NCBI GenBank assembly: GCA_937872465.1 | Contig: CALMSR010000019.1 | Coordinates: forward strand, 1-49,946 | Reading direction: 5' to 3' | Source: an uncultured Paracoccaceae bacterium | GTDB taxonomy: Bacteria; Pseudomonadota; Alphaproteobacteria; Rhodobacterales; Rhodobacteraceae | DNA length: 49,946 nt | Shown: in pieces, positions 16,194 through 24,554 of the stretch | How positions within the stretch are numbered: the stretch's first letter is position 1 | Layout of the letters: every line of letters starts with the position of its first letter | Position numbers and translations under genes: made by a program | Notes under the pieces: model-generated | The model's input: the letters and a program-made list of their open reading frames with translations, nothing else | The model's database searches: none | Told to the model about the DNA's origin: nothing

Positions 16194-17420
16194 TCAGCTG
16201 GCCTTGTCCAGGCCGAAAGCATCATGCAGCGCCTGAACCGCCAGTTCCAGATATTTGCGGTCGATCAGCACCGAGACCTTGATCTCCGAGGTGGTGATGA
16301 CCTTGATATTGACCCCGTCGGCGGCCAGCGCCTCGAACATGCGATGGGCCACGCCCGCCTGGCTCCGCATGCCGATGCCGACGATGGAGACCTTCGAGAC
16401 GTTCTCGTCGATGTCGAGGCGGAGGTAGTTCACCTCGCCCGCGTCGCGCGTCTCCTCCAGCGCCTTGACCGCGCGCGGCACCTCGTCGACCGGACAGGAG
16501 AAGGTCATGTCGGTGCGTCCGTCCGCGCCGATGTTCTGCACGATCATGTCCACATTGACCCCGCCCGAGGCCAGCGGCCCGAAGATCGCCGCGGCGATCC
16601 CCGGCCGGTCCGGCACGCCGAGCACCGTCAGCTTCGCCTCGTCGCGCGAATGCGCGATGCCGCTCACGACCCTGCTTTCCAAGACTTCCTCCTCGTCGCA
16701 GACCAGCGTTCCGGGCAGGTCGTCGAAGCTCGACAGCACCTGCAGCCGCACCTTGTAGCGCATGGCGAGCTCCACCGAGCGCGTCTGCAGCACCTTCGCG
16801 CCGAGGCTCGCCAGCTCCAGCATCTCCTCGTAGGAGATCTTGGCGAGCTTGCGCGCCTTCTTGGTGATGCGCGGGTCGGTGGTATAGACCCCGTCGACAT
16901 CGGTGTAGATGTCGCAGCGCTCCGCCCCGAGCGCCGCGGCGAAGGCGACCGCGGAGGTGTCCGAGCCGCCGCGCCCGAGCGTGGTGATGCGCCCCTCGGG
17001 GCTCACGCCCTGGAAGCCCGCGATCACCGCATGCAGCCCCTCGCCGAACTTCTGCACCAGCCGCGTGGTGTCGATCTCCATGATCCGCGCGGCGCCATGG
17101 GAGGAATTGGTGAGCATCGGCACCTGCCAGCCCTGCCAACTGCGCGCCGGCACCCCCATCTCCTGCAGGGTCAGCGCCATGAGGCCCGCGGTCACGTTCT
17201 CGCCCGAGGCGACCACCGCATCGTATTCGCGCGCGTCGTAGAACTGCGCCGTGCGGTCGACCCAGCCGACCAGCTCGTTGGTCTTGCCGGCCATCGCCGA
17301 GACCACCACCGCCACGTCGAAGCCGCGCTCGACCTCGCGCCTGACCTTCATGGCCGCGTTGCGGATGCGGTCGAGGTCGGCCACCGAGGTGCCGCCGAAT
17401 TTCATCACGAGGCGCGGCAT
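16194..17420 (-). CDS. lysC: Aspartate kinase
   Basis: LysC phosphorylates aspartate, the first step to lysine, threonine, methionine and diaminopimelate. The 408-aa protein starts MPRLVMKFGGTSVAD, the kinase signature. The middle shows the catalytic-domain signature GRGGSDTSAVA and DVDGVYTTDPR. Two C-terminal ACT domains follow (about 265-335 and 345-405), with SIVGIGMRSQAGVAHRMF in the second. This is the single-function, ACT-regulated type, presumably feedback inhibited. ThrC of the same pathway is in the window but not adjacent. The gene is followed by ptsP after 20 bases. Confidence 0.97.
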   Translation of the reverse strand: MPRLVMKFGGTSVADLDRIRNAAMKVRREVERGFDVAVVVSAMAGKTNELVGWVDRTAQFYDAREYDAVVASGENVTAGLMALTLQEMGVPARSWQGWQVPMLTNSSHGAARIMEIDTTRLVQKFGEGLHAVIAGFQGVSPEGRITTLGRGGSDTSAVAFAAALGAERCDIYTDVDGVYTTDPRITKKARKLAKISYEEMLELASLGAKVLQTRSVELAMRYKVRLQVLSSFDDLPGTLVCDEEEVLESRVVSGIAHSRDEAKLTVLGVPDRPGIAAAIFGPLASGGVNVDMIVQNIGADGRTDMTFSCPVDEVPRAVKALEETRDAGEVNYLRLDIDENVSKVSIVGIGMRSQAGVAHRMFEALAADGVNIKVITTSEIKVSVLIDRKYLELAVQALHDAFGLDKAS

Positions 17421-17462
17421 GGGCGCAGGCTCTCAGTTCGGAATGCGATCGCGCCCTCTTAT

Positions 17463-17500
17463 GGATTTGCCGCGGCGCCAGCAAGCCGAAGCGGCAATCC
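17463..17500 (-). terminator. Hairpin between DUF1178 gene and lysC
   Basis: GGATTTGCCGC and GCGGCAATCC form about 10 bp with one bulged T. It begins four bases beyond the DUF1178 stop, reading on the minus strand. No U-rich tail follows, so it may be a weak terminator or an attenuator before lysC. Confidence 0.4.
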
Positions 17501-17503
17501 GCC

Positions 17504-17932
17504 TTAGTTCGCCTTGCGCGAACTCCAGGGCAGGGGGGCGACGGGGATGCCGTCCTCGATCAGGGCGCGCGCCTCGGAGGGCCTCGCCTCGCCGATGATC
17601 GGTCGGTCGGGGGAACTGCCCTCGTGGATGCGCCGCGCCTCGGCGGCGAAGTCGCGGCCGACATCCTCGGAGCGGGCCTCGATCCGGCGGCGAAGCTCGG
17701 CCATGGCCTGCTCGGCAGGCGAGAGCGGCGCCGAAAGCCTCGGCGCCGTGTCGGGCGCTTCGGTGCCGGAACCCGCCAGGCTCGGCGCCATCAGATCCTT
17801 CTGCACCTCAGGGCTGCCGCAGACCGCGCAGGAGACCAGCCCGGCCGAGACCAGCCGGTCGAAATCCGCACTCGAGCCGAACCAGGACTCGAAGCGGTGG
17901 TCGTCGGCACAGCGCAGCGCGTATCGGATCAC
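17504..17932 (-). CDS. DUF1178 family protein
   Basis: A 142-aa protein starting MIRYALRCADDHRFESWF. It has a CAVCGSPEV pair that looks like half of a zinc ribbon, followed by QKDLMAPSL. RDVGRDFAAEARRIHEG-like and IGEAR segments near the C-terminus match the alphaproteobacterial DUF1178 family (here EDVGRDFAAEARRIHEGS). The function is unknown. It stands upstream of lysC on the same strand and diverges from phoR. Confidence 0.85.
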   Translation of the reverse strand: MIRYALRCADDHRFESWFGSSADFDRLVSAGLVSCAVCGSPEVQKDLMAPSLAGSGTEAPDTAPRLSAPLSPAEQAMAELRRRIEARSEDVGRDFAAEARRIHEGSSPDRPIIGEARPSEARALIEDGIPVAPLPWSSRKAN

Positions 17933-17963
17933 CCGGGCGTCCTCGCGAAATCCAGTCGTCCCT

Positions 17964-17991
17964 TACATATATGTCGATCCGGTGAAGACAA
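17964..17991 (-). promoter_or_regulatory. Candidate promoter for DUF1178 gene
   Basis: On the minus strand TTGTCT (17986-17991) and TATGTA (17964-17969) are separated by 16 bases, about 30 bases before the DUF1178 start. The -10 overlaps a perfect ACATATATGT palindrome (17965-17974). The match is moderate. Confidence 0.35.
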
Positions 17992-18055
17992 TCTTTCTTC
18001 TCGCCGCCGGCCGCGCCTGCTATAGGGGCCGGCGGCGCGGGGGAAACGAGGCGGC

Positions 18056-19366
18056 ATGGCGGAATGGTTCCATCCCCTGCTGGCGCTGGCGGTGGCCGTC
18101 TTCGCCGCGCTCTCGGCGGCGCTGGGCCTTCCGCCGCTGGCCGCCTTCCTGGCGGGAGGGCTCGTCGTCCTTCTCGCCGTGCCGGTCGCCAGGCGCCTCG
18201 CCGCCAGCGCGGCGGTGCTGCCTTCCGAACCCCCGCGGGACCCGGCGCATCCCCCGCGGCCCGCGCCCGATCCGGGCCGGGCGCTCCTCGAGAAGCTCCC
18301 GGCGCCGCTCCTCGTCATCGCCCGGAACGGATGCATCGCCTACGCCAATCCGGCGGCGCATGCGGCCCTGCCGCATGTGGAGCCGGGCGCGCATTTCGCG
18401 CATCTCATCCGCGCGCCGGATTTCGTCGCCGCCGTCACCGCGACGCTGGCCGACGGCGAGGAGCGCGCCTGCCGCTTCACCACCTTCAACGGCAGCGAGC
18501 GGCATTTCGAGGCGCGGGTCGGGCTGCTGCCCGCCGATCCCGCCTTCAGCACCGACCGGCGCGCGATCGTGCAGCTCGAGGACCGCACCGAGCCGCACAA
18601 GGCCGAGCAGCTCCGCTCGGACTTCATCGCCAATGCGAGCCACGAGCTGCGCACGCCGCTCGCCTCGGTCATCGGCTATATCGAGACGCTCCAGCACCAC
18701 GCCCGCGACGACGCGGAGGCGCGCGAGCGCTTCCTCGGCATCATGGCGCGGGAGGCCGGCCGCATGCAGCGGCTCGTGGACGACCTGATGTCGCTCAGCC
18801 GCATCGAGATGAGCGAGCACCTCCGGCCGGTCGAGATCTGGTCGCTGAACGGGATCGTCACCGAATGCGTCTCGGCGCTGCAGCCGATCGCGAGCCAGCA
18901 GGGCGTCGGCCTCCTCCTCGAGCTCGACCCGCAGGACTGCCGGGTGACGGGCGACCGCGACCAGCTCTCGCAGGTCTTCACCAACCTGATCGACAACGCG
19001 ATGAAATACGGCGGCCCCGGCGGCGGCGTGCGCGTGCTCACCGCCCCCCCGAGCCGGGCGTATCCCAACCGCTGCGGCATCACCATCGCCGATACCGGCC
19101 CCGGCATCGCGCGCGAGCATATCCCCCGGCTGACCGAGCGCTTCTACCGGGTCAATGTCAGCCACAGCCGCAACAAGGGCGGGACCGGGCTCGGCCTGGC
19201 CATCGTCAAGCATATCCTCAACCGCCACAAGGGCCGCCTGGAGATCACCTCGAAGCCCGGCGAGGGAAGCCGCTTCACGGTCTGGCTGCCCAGGGCCGCT
19301 TCGGCAGACGCCGCCCGCCAGCCGCCGCCTCCAGACCCCGGCGAGGCGAAACCTCTCGGAATGTGA
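18056..19366 (+). CDS. phoR: Phosphate regulon sensor histidine kinase
   Basis: PhoR phosphorylates PhoB when phosphate is scarce. The 436-aa protein has two N-terminal hydrophobic helices (about 5-45), a PAS-like region (about 75-180) and an H-box with H196 in NASHELRTPLASVIGYIETL. The ATPase domain carries NLIDNAMKYGG, ADTGPGIAREH and GGTGLGLAIVKHIL. The C-terminal 25 residues are Pro/Ala-rich. GAGG lies before the ATG. The gene is followed by a Pho-box promoter and phoU-phoB. The name rests on this context, since the kinase domain alone would be generic. Confidence 0.93.
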   Translation: MAEWFHPLLALAVAVFAALSAALGLPPLAAFLAGGLVVLLAVPVARRLAASAAVLPSEPPRDPAHPPRPAPDPGRALLEKLPAPLLVIARNGCIAYANPAAHAALPHVEPGAHFAHLIRAPDFVAAVTATLADGEERACRFTTFNGSERHFEARVGLLPADPAFSTDRRAIVQLEDRTEPHKAEQLRSDFIANASHELRTPLASVIGYIETLQHHARDDAEARERFLGIMAREAGRMQRLVDDLMSLSRIEMSEHLRPVEIWSLNGIVTECVSALQPIASQQGVGLLLELDPQDCRVTGDRDQLSQVFTNLIDNAMKYGGPGGGVRVLTAPPSRAYPNRCGITIADTGPGIAREHIPRLTERFYRVNVSHSRNKGGTGLGLAIVKHILNRHKGRLEITSKPGEGSRFTVWLPRAASADAARQPPPPDPGEAKPLGM

Positions 19367-19376
19367 ACGGCTTGCA

Positions 19377-19431
19377 CTGTCACGGTTTCGTCTTGGAACT
19401 GTCATGGCCCTGTTGCGATCCGCCCTATAAT
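19377..19431 (+). promoter_or_regulatory. Pho box and promoter of phoU-phoB
   Basis: Four heptamers at exact 11-base spacing are seen: CTGTCAC (19377), TCGTCTT (19388), CTGTCAT (19399) and CTGTTGC (19410), with four-base spacers. CTGTCAT is the classic PhoB repeat. TATAAT, a perfect -10, lies at 19426-19431, ten bases after the last heptamer. This is the layout of a PhoB-activated promoter, where the box replaces the -35. It predicts an RNA start near 19438 and a leader of about 100 bases before phoU. Confidence 0.75.
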
Positions 19432-19538
19432 GCTGTCGACTGACGTTCACCGCAGGACGCGGCCCCGATCGCCCGGCGCCGCCGAGGAACGCGCGCCCGC
19501 GGCGGGCGCGCGGGAAGCCGAGGAGAGACCCGACCGCC

Positions 19539-20240
19539 ATGGCCCATATCGTTGCGTCGTTCGACGAGGATCTCGTCCAGGTTCAGGCCAGGATCTCGGA
19601 AATGGGCGGCCTTTGCGAGGAACTGCTCTCCAAGGCGCTGCAATCGGTCCAGGAGCGCGACGCGGTGCTCGCGCGCCAGGTCATCGACCGCGACAGCGCG
19701 CTCGACGCGATGGAGATGGCGCTCGAGGAAAGCGTGGTCAAGATCATCGCCCTGCGCCAGCCGGTCGCGGCGGATCTTCGGGTCCTGATCGCGGCGATGA
19801 AGATCGCCTCGACCCTCGAGCGCATCGGCGATCTCGCCAAGAACATCTCCAAGCGGGCGATCCCGCTCTCCTCGGCGCGGCCCATCCGGCTGACCACCTC
19901 GATCGCGCGCATGGGCAAGACCACGCTCGCTCAGCTCTCGGACGTGCTCAACGCCCATGCCTCGCGCGACGTGGATCTCGCGGTTCAGATCTGGAACCAG
20001 GATTACGAGATCGACGAGATGTACAACGCCATCTTCCGCGAGGTGGTGACCTACATGGTCGAGGACAGCCGTCTGATCGGGATCGGCGCGCAGCTGATGT
20101 TCATCGCCAAGAACCTCGAGCGCATCGGCGACCACACCACGCATATCTCCGAGATGGTCTATTACATCGTCAAGGGCGAGCCGCTCGGCGACGACCGCCC
20201 CAAGGGCGAGCCGACGGGCGTCGGTTTCATTCACGAGTGA
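19539..20240 (+). CDS. phoU: Phosphate signalling regulator PhoU
   Basis: PhoU keeps PhoR in its inhibiting state when phosphate is plentiful. The 233-aa all-alpha protein carries the two family repeats. One is the metal-binding stretch ALRQPVAADLRVLIAAMKI followed by ERIGDLAKNI. The other has FIAKNLERIGDHTTHISE near the end. GAGGAGAG lies about 14 bases before the ATG. PhoB follows 22 bases later. PhoU normally works with the PstSCAB transporter, which is absent from this locus. Confidence 0.96.
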   Translation: MAHIVASFDEDLVQVQARISEMGGLCEELLSKALQSVQERDAVLARQVIDRDSALDAMEMALEESVVKIIALRQPVAADLRVLIAAMKIASTLERIGDLAKNISKRAIPLSSARPIRLTTSIARMGKTTLAQLSDVLNAHASRDVDLAVQIWNQDYEIDEMYNAIFREVVTYMVEDSRLIGIGAQLMFIAKNLERIGDHTTHISEMVYYIVKGEPLGDDRPKGEPTGVGFIHE

Positions 20241-20262
20241 GCCCAGACGAGAGGATCCCCCG

Positions 20263-20958
20263 ATGTGCGCCAAGATCCTGGTGATCGAGGACGAGGAGCC
20301 GATCAGCCAGCTCCTCGCCTATAATCTCTCCAAGGAGGGCTTCACCGTCGCGACCTCCTCGGACGGCGACGAGGCGATGATCGCGGTCGATGAATCGCGC
20401 CCCGACCTGGTGCTGATGGACTGGATGCTGCCCAATGTCTCGGGCATCGAGCTCTGCCGGCAATTGCGCAGCCGCAGCGAAACCCGCGACATCCCCGTCA
20501 TCATGCTGACCGCCCGCGGCGAGGAGGAGGACCGCGTCCGCGGCCTCGACGTCGGCGCCGACGATTACGTGACCAAGCCCTTCTCCATGTCCGAGCTCGT
20601 GGCGCGGATGCGCGCGGTCCTGCGCCGCACCGCGCCGATGCTGGCCGGGGACGTGGCGACCTTCGCCGACATCGTGCTCGACCGCCAGCTCTGCCGCGTG
20701 CGCCGCGGCCAGCGCGACGTGCATCTCGGCCCCACCGAGTTCCGCCTGCTCGACGTGCTGATGCAGCGCCCCGGCCGGGTCTTCTCCCGCGAGCAGCTGC
20801 TCGACAGGGTCTGGGGCGAGGACGTCTATGTGGAGATCCGCACCGTCGACGTGCATATCGGCCGGCTGCGCAAGGCGCTGAACCGCCGCGGCGACCGCGA
20901 CCCGATCCGCACCGTGCGCTCCTCGGGCTATGCGCTCGACGATACCTATTCGGTCTGA
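20263..20958 (+). CDS. phoB: Phosphate regulon response regulator
   Basis: PhoB binds Pho boxes and activates phosphate-starvation genes. The 231-aa protein has a receiver domain with acidic residues E9-D10 and phospho-acceptor D53 in LVLMDWMLPN, then VIMLTARGEEED and YVTKPF. The C-terminal winged helix (about 130-228) contains LGPTEFRLLDVLMQRPGRVFSREQ and EIRTVDVHIGRLRKAL. The length and residue D53 match E. coli PhoB. It is co-directional with phoU and probably shares the promoter at 19377-19431. Confidence 0.96.
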   Translation: MCAKILVIEDEEPISQLLAYNLSKEGFTVATSSDGDEAMIAVDESRPDLVLMDWMLPNVSGIELCRQLRSRSETRDIPVIMLTARGEEEDRVRGLDVGADDYVTKPFSMSELVARMRAVLRRTAPMLAGDVATFADIVLDRQLCRVRRGQRDVHLGPTEFRLLDVLMQRPGRVFSREQLLDRVWGEDVYVEIRTVDVHIGRLRKALNRRGDRDPIRTVRSSGYALDDTYSV

Positions 20959-21318
20959 TGCCGCGACCGCCTGATCGCTTCTGACCGGCGTCCGTCGCCC
21001 GCGGCGTCGCCGCATTCCCTTCGCGGCTTGCCAGCCGCCGGTGGAACCCGGGCCCCCCCCCCCGCTCGCCGCGCTCGCGCGCGTCCCGCCGACGAACCGG
21101 CGCGAGGCAGTGCCTCGCCCTAGCCGGTTCGGGGTGTCCCCGGCCGATCGGGGCATCCGGAGACCCGATTGCACGGCCCCGGGGGCGTGACCCAAAAGAC
21201 TCGGTTTTCCCGGAGCGGCATCGCAGAGGCGGCGCCGAGATTGCCGCTCCGCCAGCATCGGGCTAGAATCGGCCCCGGAATTCGTGACGTTGACTATGCG
21301 TGAGCGGGAGGGCGCACC
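20959..21318. other. Gene-free stretch with nested hairpin
   Basis: No ORF with family-like sequence is seen. The stretch is very GC-rich with a run of ten C near 21050. It contains the nested inverted repeat at 21093-21131 and smaller palindromic pieces such as CCCCGGCCGATCGGGG at about 21138. It separates phoB from the DUF3302 operon and may hold the terminator of the former and the promoter of the latter. Confidence 0.5.
21093..21131. repeat. Nested inverted repeat (two stacked stems)
   Basis: The outer arms CGAACCGGC and GCCGGTTCG are perfect over 9 bp. The inner arms GCGAGGC and GCCTCGC are perfect over 7 bp around an AGT loop, with CCTA unpaired on one side. It may be a terminator for phoB or an interspersed palindromic element. 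Confidence 0.55.
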
Positions 21319-21690
21319 ATGGATCTTATCGGACGCCCGCTCGACTATTACGACTATCTCACGTTTCTCGCCCTGGTGCTGCTCCTGCTCGCCGCGATGG
21401 CGATCCTGATCTTCCTCATGGGGCTGCCCGGCCGCATCGCCATCAAGCGCAACCACCCGCATGCGGAATCGGTCCGGATCATGGGCTACATGGGCTTTCT
21501 GGTGGTCGTGCCCTGGGTGCATGCCTTCCTCTGGGCCTTCCACGATTCCGCCACCGTCGACATCCGCCGCTTTCCCGACGAGGAGAAGGACGTGATACGC
21601 CGCGAGATCGCCCGACTGCGCGGTGAGCCCGAGGAGCCCCCGAGCAGCCCCGCCGCCGGCGAGGCCCCCCCGCCGCAGGCCTCCGCGTGA
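21319..21690 (+). CDS. DUF3302 membrane protein (YibI/YiaW-like)
   Basis: A 123-aa protein with two hydrophobic helices (about 13-35 and 52-74). It has the conserved start DLIGRPLDYYDYLTF, LPGRIAIKRNHPHAESVRIMGY and VHAFLWAFHDSATVDIRRFP. These match the DUF3302 family, whose E. coli members YibI and YiaW sit next to HlyD-type proteins YibH and YiaV. The C-terminal 30 residues are Pro/Ala-rich. GGGAGGG lies at good spacing before the ATG. The role is unknown; it is probably a partner of the following adaptor. Confidence 0.88.
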   Translation: MDLIGRPLDYYDYLTFLALVLLLLAAMAILIFLMGLPGRIAIKRNHPHAESVRIMGYMGFLVVVPWVHAFLWAFHDSATVDIRRFPDEEKDVIRREIARLRGEPEEPPSSPAAGEAPPPQASA

Positions 21691-21744
21691 CGGGCCGGCG
21701 ATGACCCGCTCCGCCCGCAACCAGATGCCGGGAGAATTGCCGCG

Positions 21745-22893
21745 ATGCTGATGGCCGTCGGGATCACGGTCTTCTACATCATCTTCGTCTGGATGGTGTT
21801 CTTCCGCTTCCGGTGGCTGAAGTTCAACATCGTCTGGGGCATCGTCTCGGGCTGGGTCGGGCTGCATCTCCTGCTGATCTTCCTGGTCGCCCTGCGCTTC
21901 TACCAGCCCTATACGGTCGACAGCCACGTGATCCGCAGCACGATCCAGATCCTGCCGCGGCTGACCCAGCCGACGGTCCTGACCGAGGTGCTGGTGGAGC
22001 CCAACACGCCGGTCAGGAAGGGCGATCCGCTCTACCGCTTCGACACCACCATCTTCCAGCACCAGGTCGACGCCGCGCAGGCGCAGCTGGTGGCGGCCGA
22101 GCAGAACGCGAAGATCCTGCAGCAGGACGTGGCGGCCGCGAGCAACGCGGTCATCCGGGCCGAGGCGCAGCTCGAATATTCCACCCAGCAGCAGAAGCGC
22201 TTCACCGACCTCGTGCCCCAGGGCGGGGCGCGGCAGGACGAGCTCGACCGCTGGAACGCCCAGGTCGAGGAGGACACCGCCGCGGTGGCCGAGGCCAAGG
22301 CCAATCTCGAGAAGGCGCAGCTCGCGCTCGGCTCCACCATCGACGGCGTCAATACCGGGGTCGCCCAGGCGCGCGCGCAGCTGGCGGAGGCCGAGTATTT
22401 CCTCGGCAATACCACGCTGGTCGCGCCCGAGGACGGGATGATCGTCTCGCAGCAGGCCCGGCCGGGCCTCGTGGTGGGCGACGTGCGGCTCGGCGCCATC
22501 GCGAGCTTCGTCACCGCGGCCGATCCCTATATCCTCGCGACCTTCCGCCAGCAGAACCTGAAGTTCGTCGCCCCCGGGCAGGAGGTGGAGATCGCGCTCG
22601 ACCTCTATCCGGGCGAGATCTTCAAGGGCCGGGTCGAGGCGGTCTGGTGGGCGACCTCCCAGGGCCAGTACCTGCCCTCGGGCCGGCTGCCCGAATTCGT
22701 GCTGCCGAAGCTGCCGGGGCGGATCGCGGTGGAGATCACCTTCGACGACCCGCCCGCCGACCGCATCCTCGCCGCCGGCGCCCATGCGGCGGTGGCGATC
22801 TACACCGGCGGCGGCGAGAGCTTCGCGTTCCTGCGCCGGATCAACATCCGGCTCTATTCTTTCGGCAACTTCATACGACCGCTGGACGTCTAA
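21745..22893 (+). CDS. HlyD-family membrane fusion protein (YibH/YiaV-like)
   Basis: A 382-aa periplasmic adaptor anchored by two N-terminal helices (about 3-23 and 28-52). A barrel/lipoyl part follows (TVLTEVLVEPNTPVRKGDPLYRFD), then a long coiled-coil rich in Gln/Glu/Ala (about 105-225). The second lipoyl half is LGNTTLVAPEDGMIVSQQARPGLVVG. The start FYIIFVWMVFFRFRWLKFN is typical of YibH/YiaV rather than EmrA. Such adaptors bridge an inner-membrane partner to an outer-membrane channel. Here the neighbours are a DUF3302 protein and a NodT-type channel, with no pump. Confidence 0.9.
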   Translation: MLMAVGITVFYIIFVWMVFFRFRWLKFNIVWGIVSGWVGLHLLLIFLVALRFYQPYTVDSHVIRSTIQILPRLTQPTVLTEVLVEPNTPVRKGDPLYRFDTTIFQHQVDAAQAQLVAAEQNAKILQQDVAAASNAVIRAEAQLEYSTQQQKRFTDLVPQGGARQDELDRWNAQVEEDTAAVAEAKANLEKAQLALGSTIDGVNTGVAQARAQLAEAEYFLGNTTLVAPEDGMIVSQQARPGLVVGDVRLGAIASFVTAADPYILATFRQQNLKFVAPGQEVEIALDLYPGEIFKGRVEAVWWATSQGQYLPSGRLPEFVLPKLPGRIAVEITFDDPPADRILAAGAHAAVAIYTGGGESFAFLRRINIRLYSFGNFIRPLDV

Positions 22894-22934
22894 CCGGCGG
22901 CGGCCATTCTGGTTGAGGACAGAGAGAGAGAGCG

Positions 22935-24497
22935 ATGGCAAAGATCCTGCCGGGCGGGCTCCGGCGCTGCATGACCGCGATGGCGCTGCCCGCGCTTCTT
23001 GGCGGCTGCGCGATGATCGGTCCCGATTTCGTCCAGCCCAAGACGCCCGAGGTCAGCGCCTGGCTCGAGGCCAATGCGCCGAGCCGCGACGCCTCGAGCG
23101 GCCTGACCTCGCGCAGCGCCCCGGTGGTCGCCTGGTGGCAGACCTTCGACGATGCGACGCTGAGCGCGCTCATCGCCCAGGCCTATGCCCAGAACCTCAC
23201 GCTGCAGATGGCCGGGGCGCGGGTGCTCCAGGCGCGCGCGCAGCTCGGCATCGCCTATGGCGAGCTCTTCCCGCAGTCGCAGACGCTGGCGGGCAGCACC
23301 ACGAGGCGGCGCCTGAGCGACAATCTCAGCTACATCAGCGAGGTGGAGCGGGTCACGAACCTCGATCTCGACTTCGCCTCAAGCCAGGTCGGGTTCGATG
23401 CGGCCTGGGAGCTCGACGTCTGGGGCGGGCTGCGGCGCAACGTGCAGTCGGCGCGGGCCGATCTCGCCGCGCAGGTGGCGAATTACGACGACGCGCTGGT
23501 GACGCTGACCGGCGACGTCGCCGCGACCTACATCAACATCCGCGCGATCCAGGAGACGCTGGGCATCGCCCGGCGCAACATCGACCTGCAGCAGCAATCG
23601 CTCGACCTCGCGAAGGTTCGATTCAACGGCGGGGTGACGACCGAGCTCGACGTCGAGGAGGCGACGGTGCTCCTGACCAATACCAAGGCGCTGATCCCGC
23701 CGCTGGAGAGCGAGCTCCAGCAGGCCAAGAACGCGCTGGCGGTGCTGCTGGCGCAGCCGCCGTCGCGCATGGACGGGCTCGTCGGCTCGGGAAGCATTCC
23801 GCGGGCGCGCTCCGAGGTCGCCGTGGGCGTGCCGGCGGAGCTCCTGCGCCGCCGGCCGGACATACGCGCCGCGGAGCTGGAGGCGGCGGCGCAGGCCTCC
23901 CAGATCGGCGTCGCGATGAACGCGCTCTATCCGCAGTTCATCCTCTCCGGCGGCATCGGCTTCCAGGCCAGTTCCACGAGCGATCTCTTCGAGGCGGGCA
24001 GCCGGACCGGCGTGTTCACGCCGGGGGTCAGCTGGAACATCCTCAACTACGGCCGGCTCAAGAACAACGTCCGGGCGCAGGACGCCGCCTATCAGGGCCT
24101 GATCGCCAATTACCAGAACACCGTGCTCATGGCCTATGGCGAGGTCGACAACGCCATGGCCGCCTACAAGGGGGCCCGCGCGCAGACCGCCCTTCTGGCC
24201 GAGAGCGTCGAGGCGGCCCGGCGCGCCGCCGAGATCGCGGCCAAGCAATACGGCGACGGCGTGACAGACTATACGCGCGTGCTCAACACCCAGCAGGCGC
24301 TGCTCGCGGCGGAGGCCAATCTGGTCACCGCGCGGGCGCTGGTCGCGGAAAACCTCGTCGCCATCTACAAGGCGCTGGGCGGCGGATGGCAGGTCCGCGA
24401 GGGCCAGGAGTTCCTGCCCGAGACGGTGCTGGCGGAAATGGCCTACCGCACCGATTGGGGCGATCTGCTGCAGACGCGGAACGACGCGACGAACTGA
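22935..24497 (+). CDS. NodT-family outer membrane efflux lipoprotein
   Basis: A 520-aa TolC-like channel. The signal peptide ends in the lipobox LLGGC, so it is a lipoprotein. The two repeats of the OEP fold are present. WWQTFDDATLSALIAQAYAQN starts the first and RRRPDIRAAELEAAAQASQIG the second. FNGGVTTELDVEEA and YGDGVTDYTRVLNTQQ are the usual coiled-coil helices. A GA-rich tract (GAGAGAGAGAG) serves as ribosome binding site. It stands 41 bases after the HlyD gene and completes an outer-membrane path for that adaptor. Confidence 0.94.
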   Translation: MAKILPGGLRRCMTAMALPALLGGCAMIGPDFVQPKTPEVSAWLEANAPSRDASSGLTSRSAPVVAWWQTFDDATLSALIAQAYAQNLTLQMAGARVLQARAQLGIAYGELFPQSQTLAGSTTRRRLSDNLSYISEVERVTNLDLDFASSQVGFDAAWELDVWGGLRRNVQSARADLAAQVANYDDALVTLTGDVAATYINIRAIQETLGIARRNIDLQQQSLDLAKVRFNGGVTTELDVEEATVLLTNTKALIPPLESELQQAKNALAVLLAQPPSRMDGLVGSGSIPRARSEVAVGVPAELLRRRPDIRAAELEAAAQASQIGVAMNALYPQFILSGGIGFQASSTSDLFEAGSRTGVFTPGVSWNILNYGRLKNNVRAQDAAYQGLIANYQNTVLMAYGEVDNAMAAYKGARAQTALLAESVEAARRAAEIAAKQYGDGVTDYTRVLNTQQALLAAEANLVTARALVAENLVAIYKALGGGWQVREGQEFLPETVLAEMAYRTDWGDLLQTRNDATN

Positions 24498-24554
24498 ACC
24501 GCCGGGGCCACCGCGCGCGAACCGGCAAGAAAGCGAGGCTCTGCCCCGCGCCGG

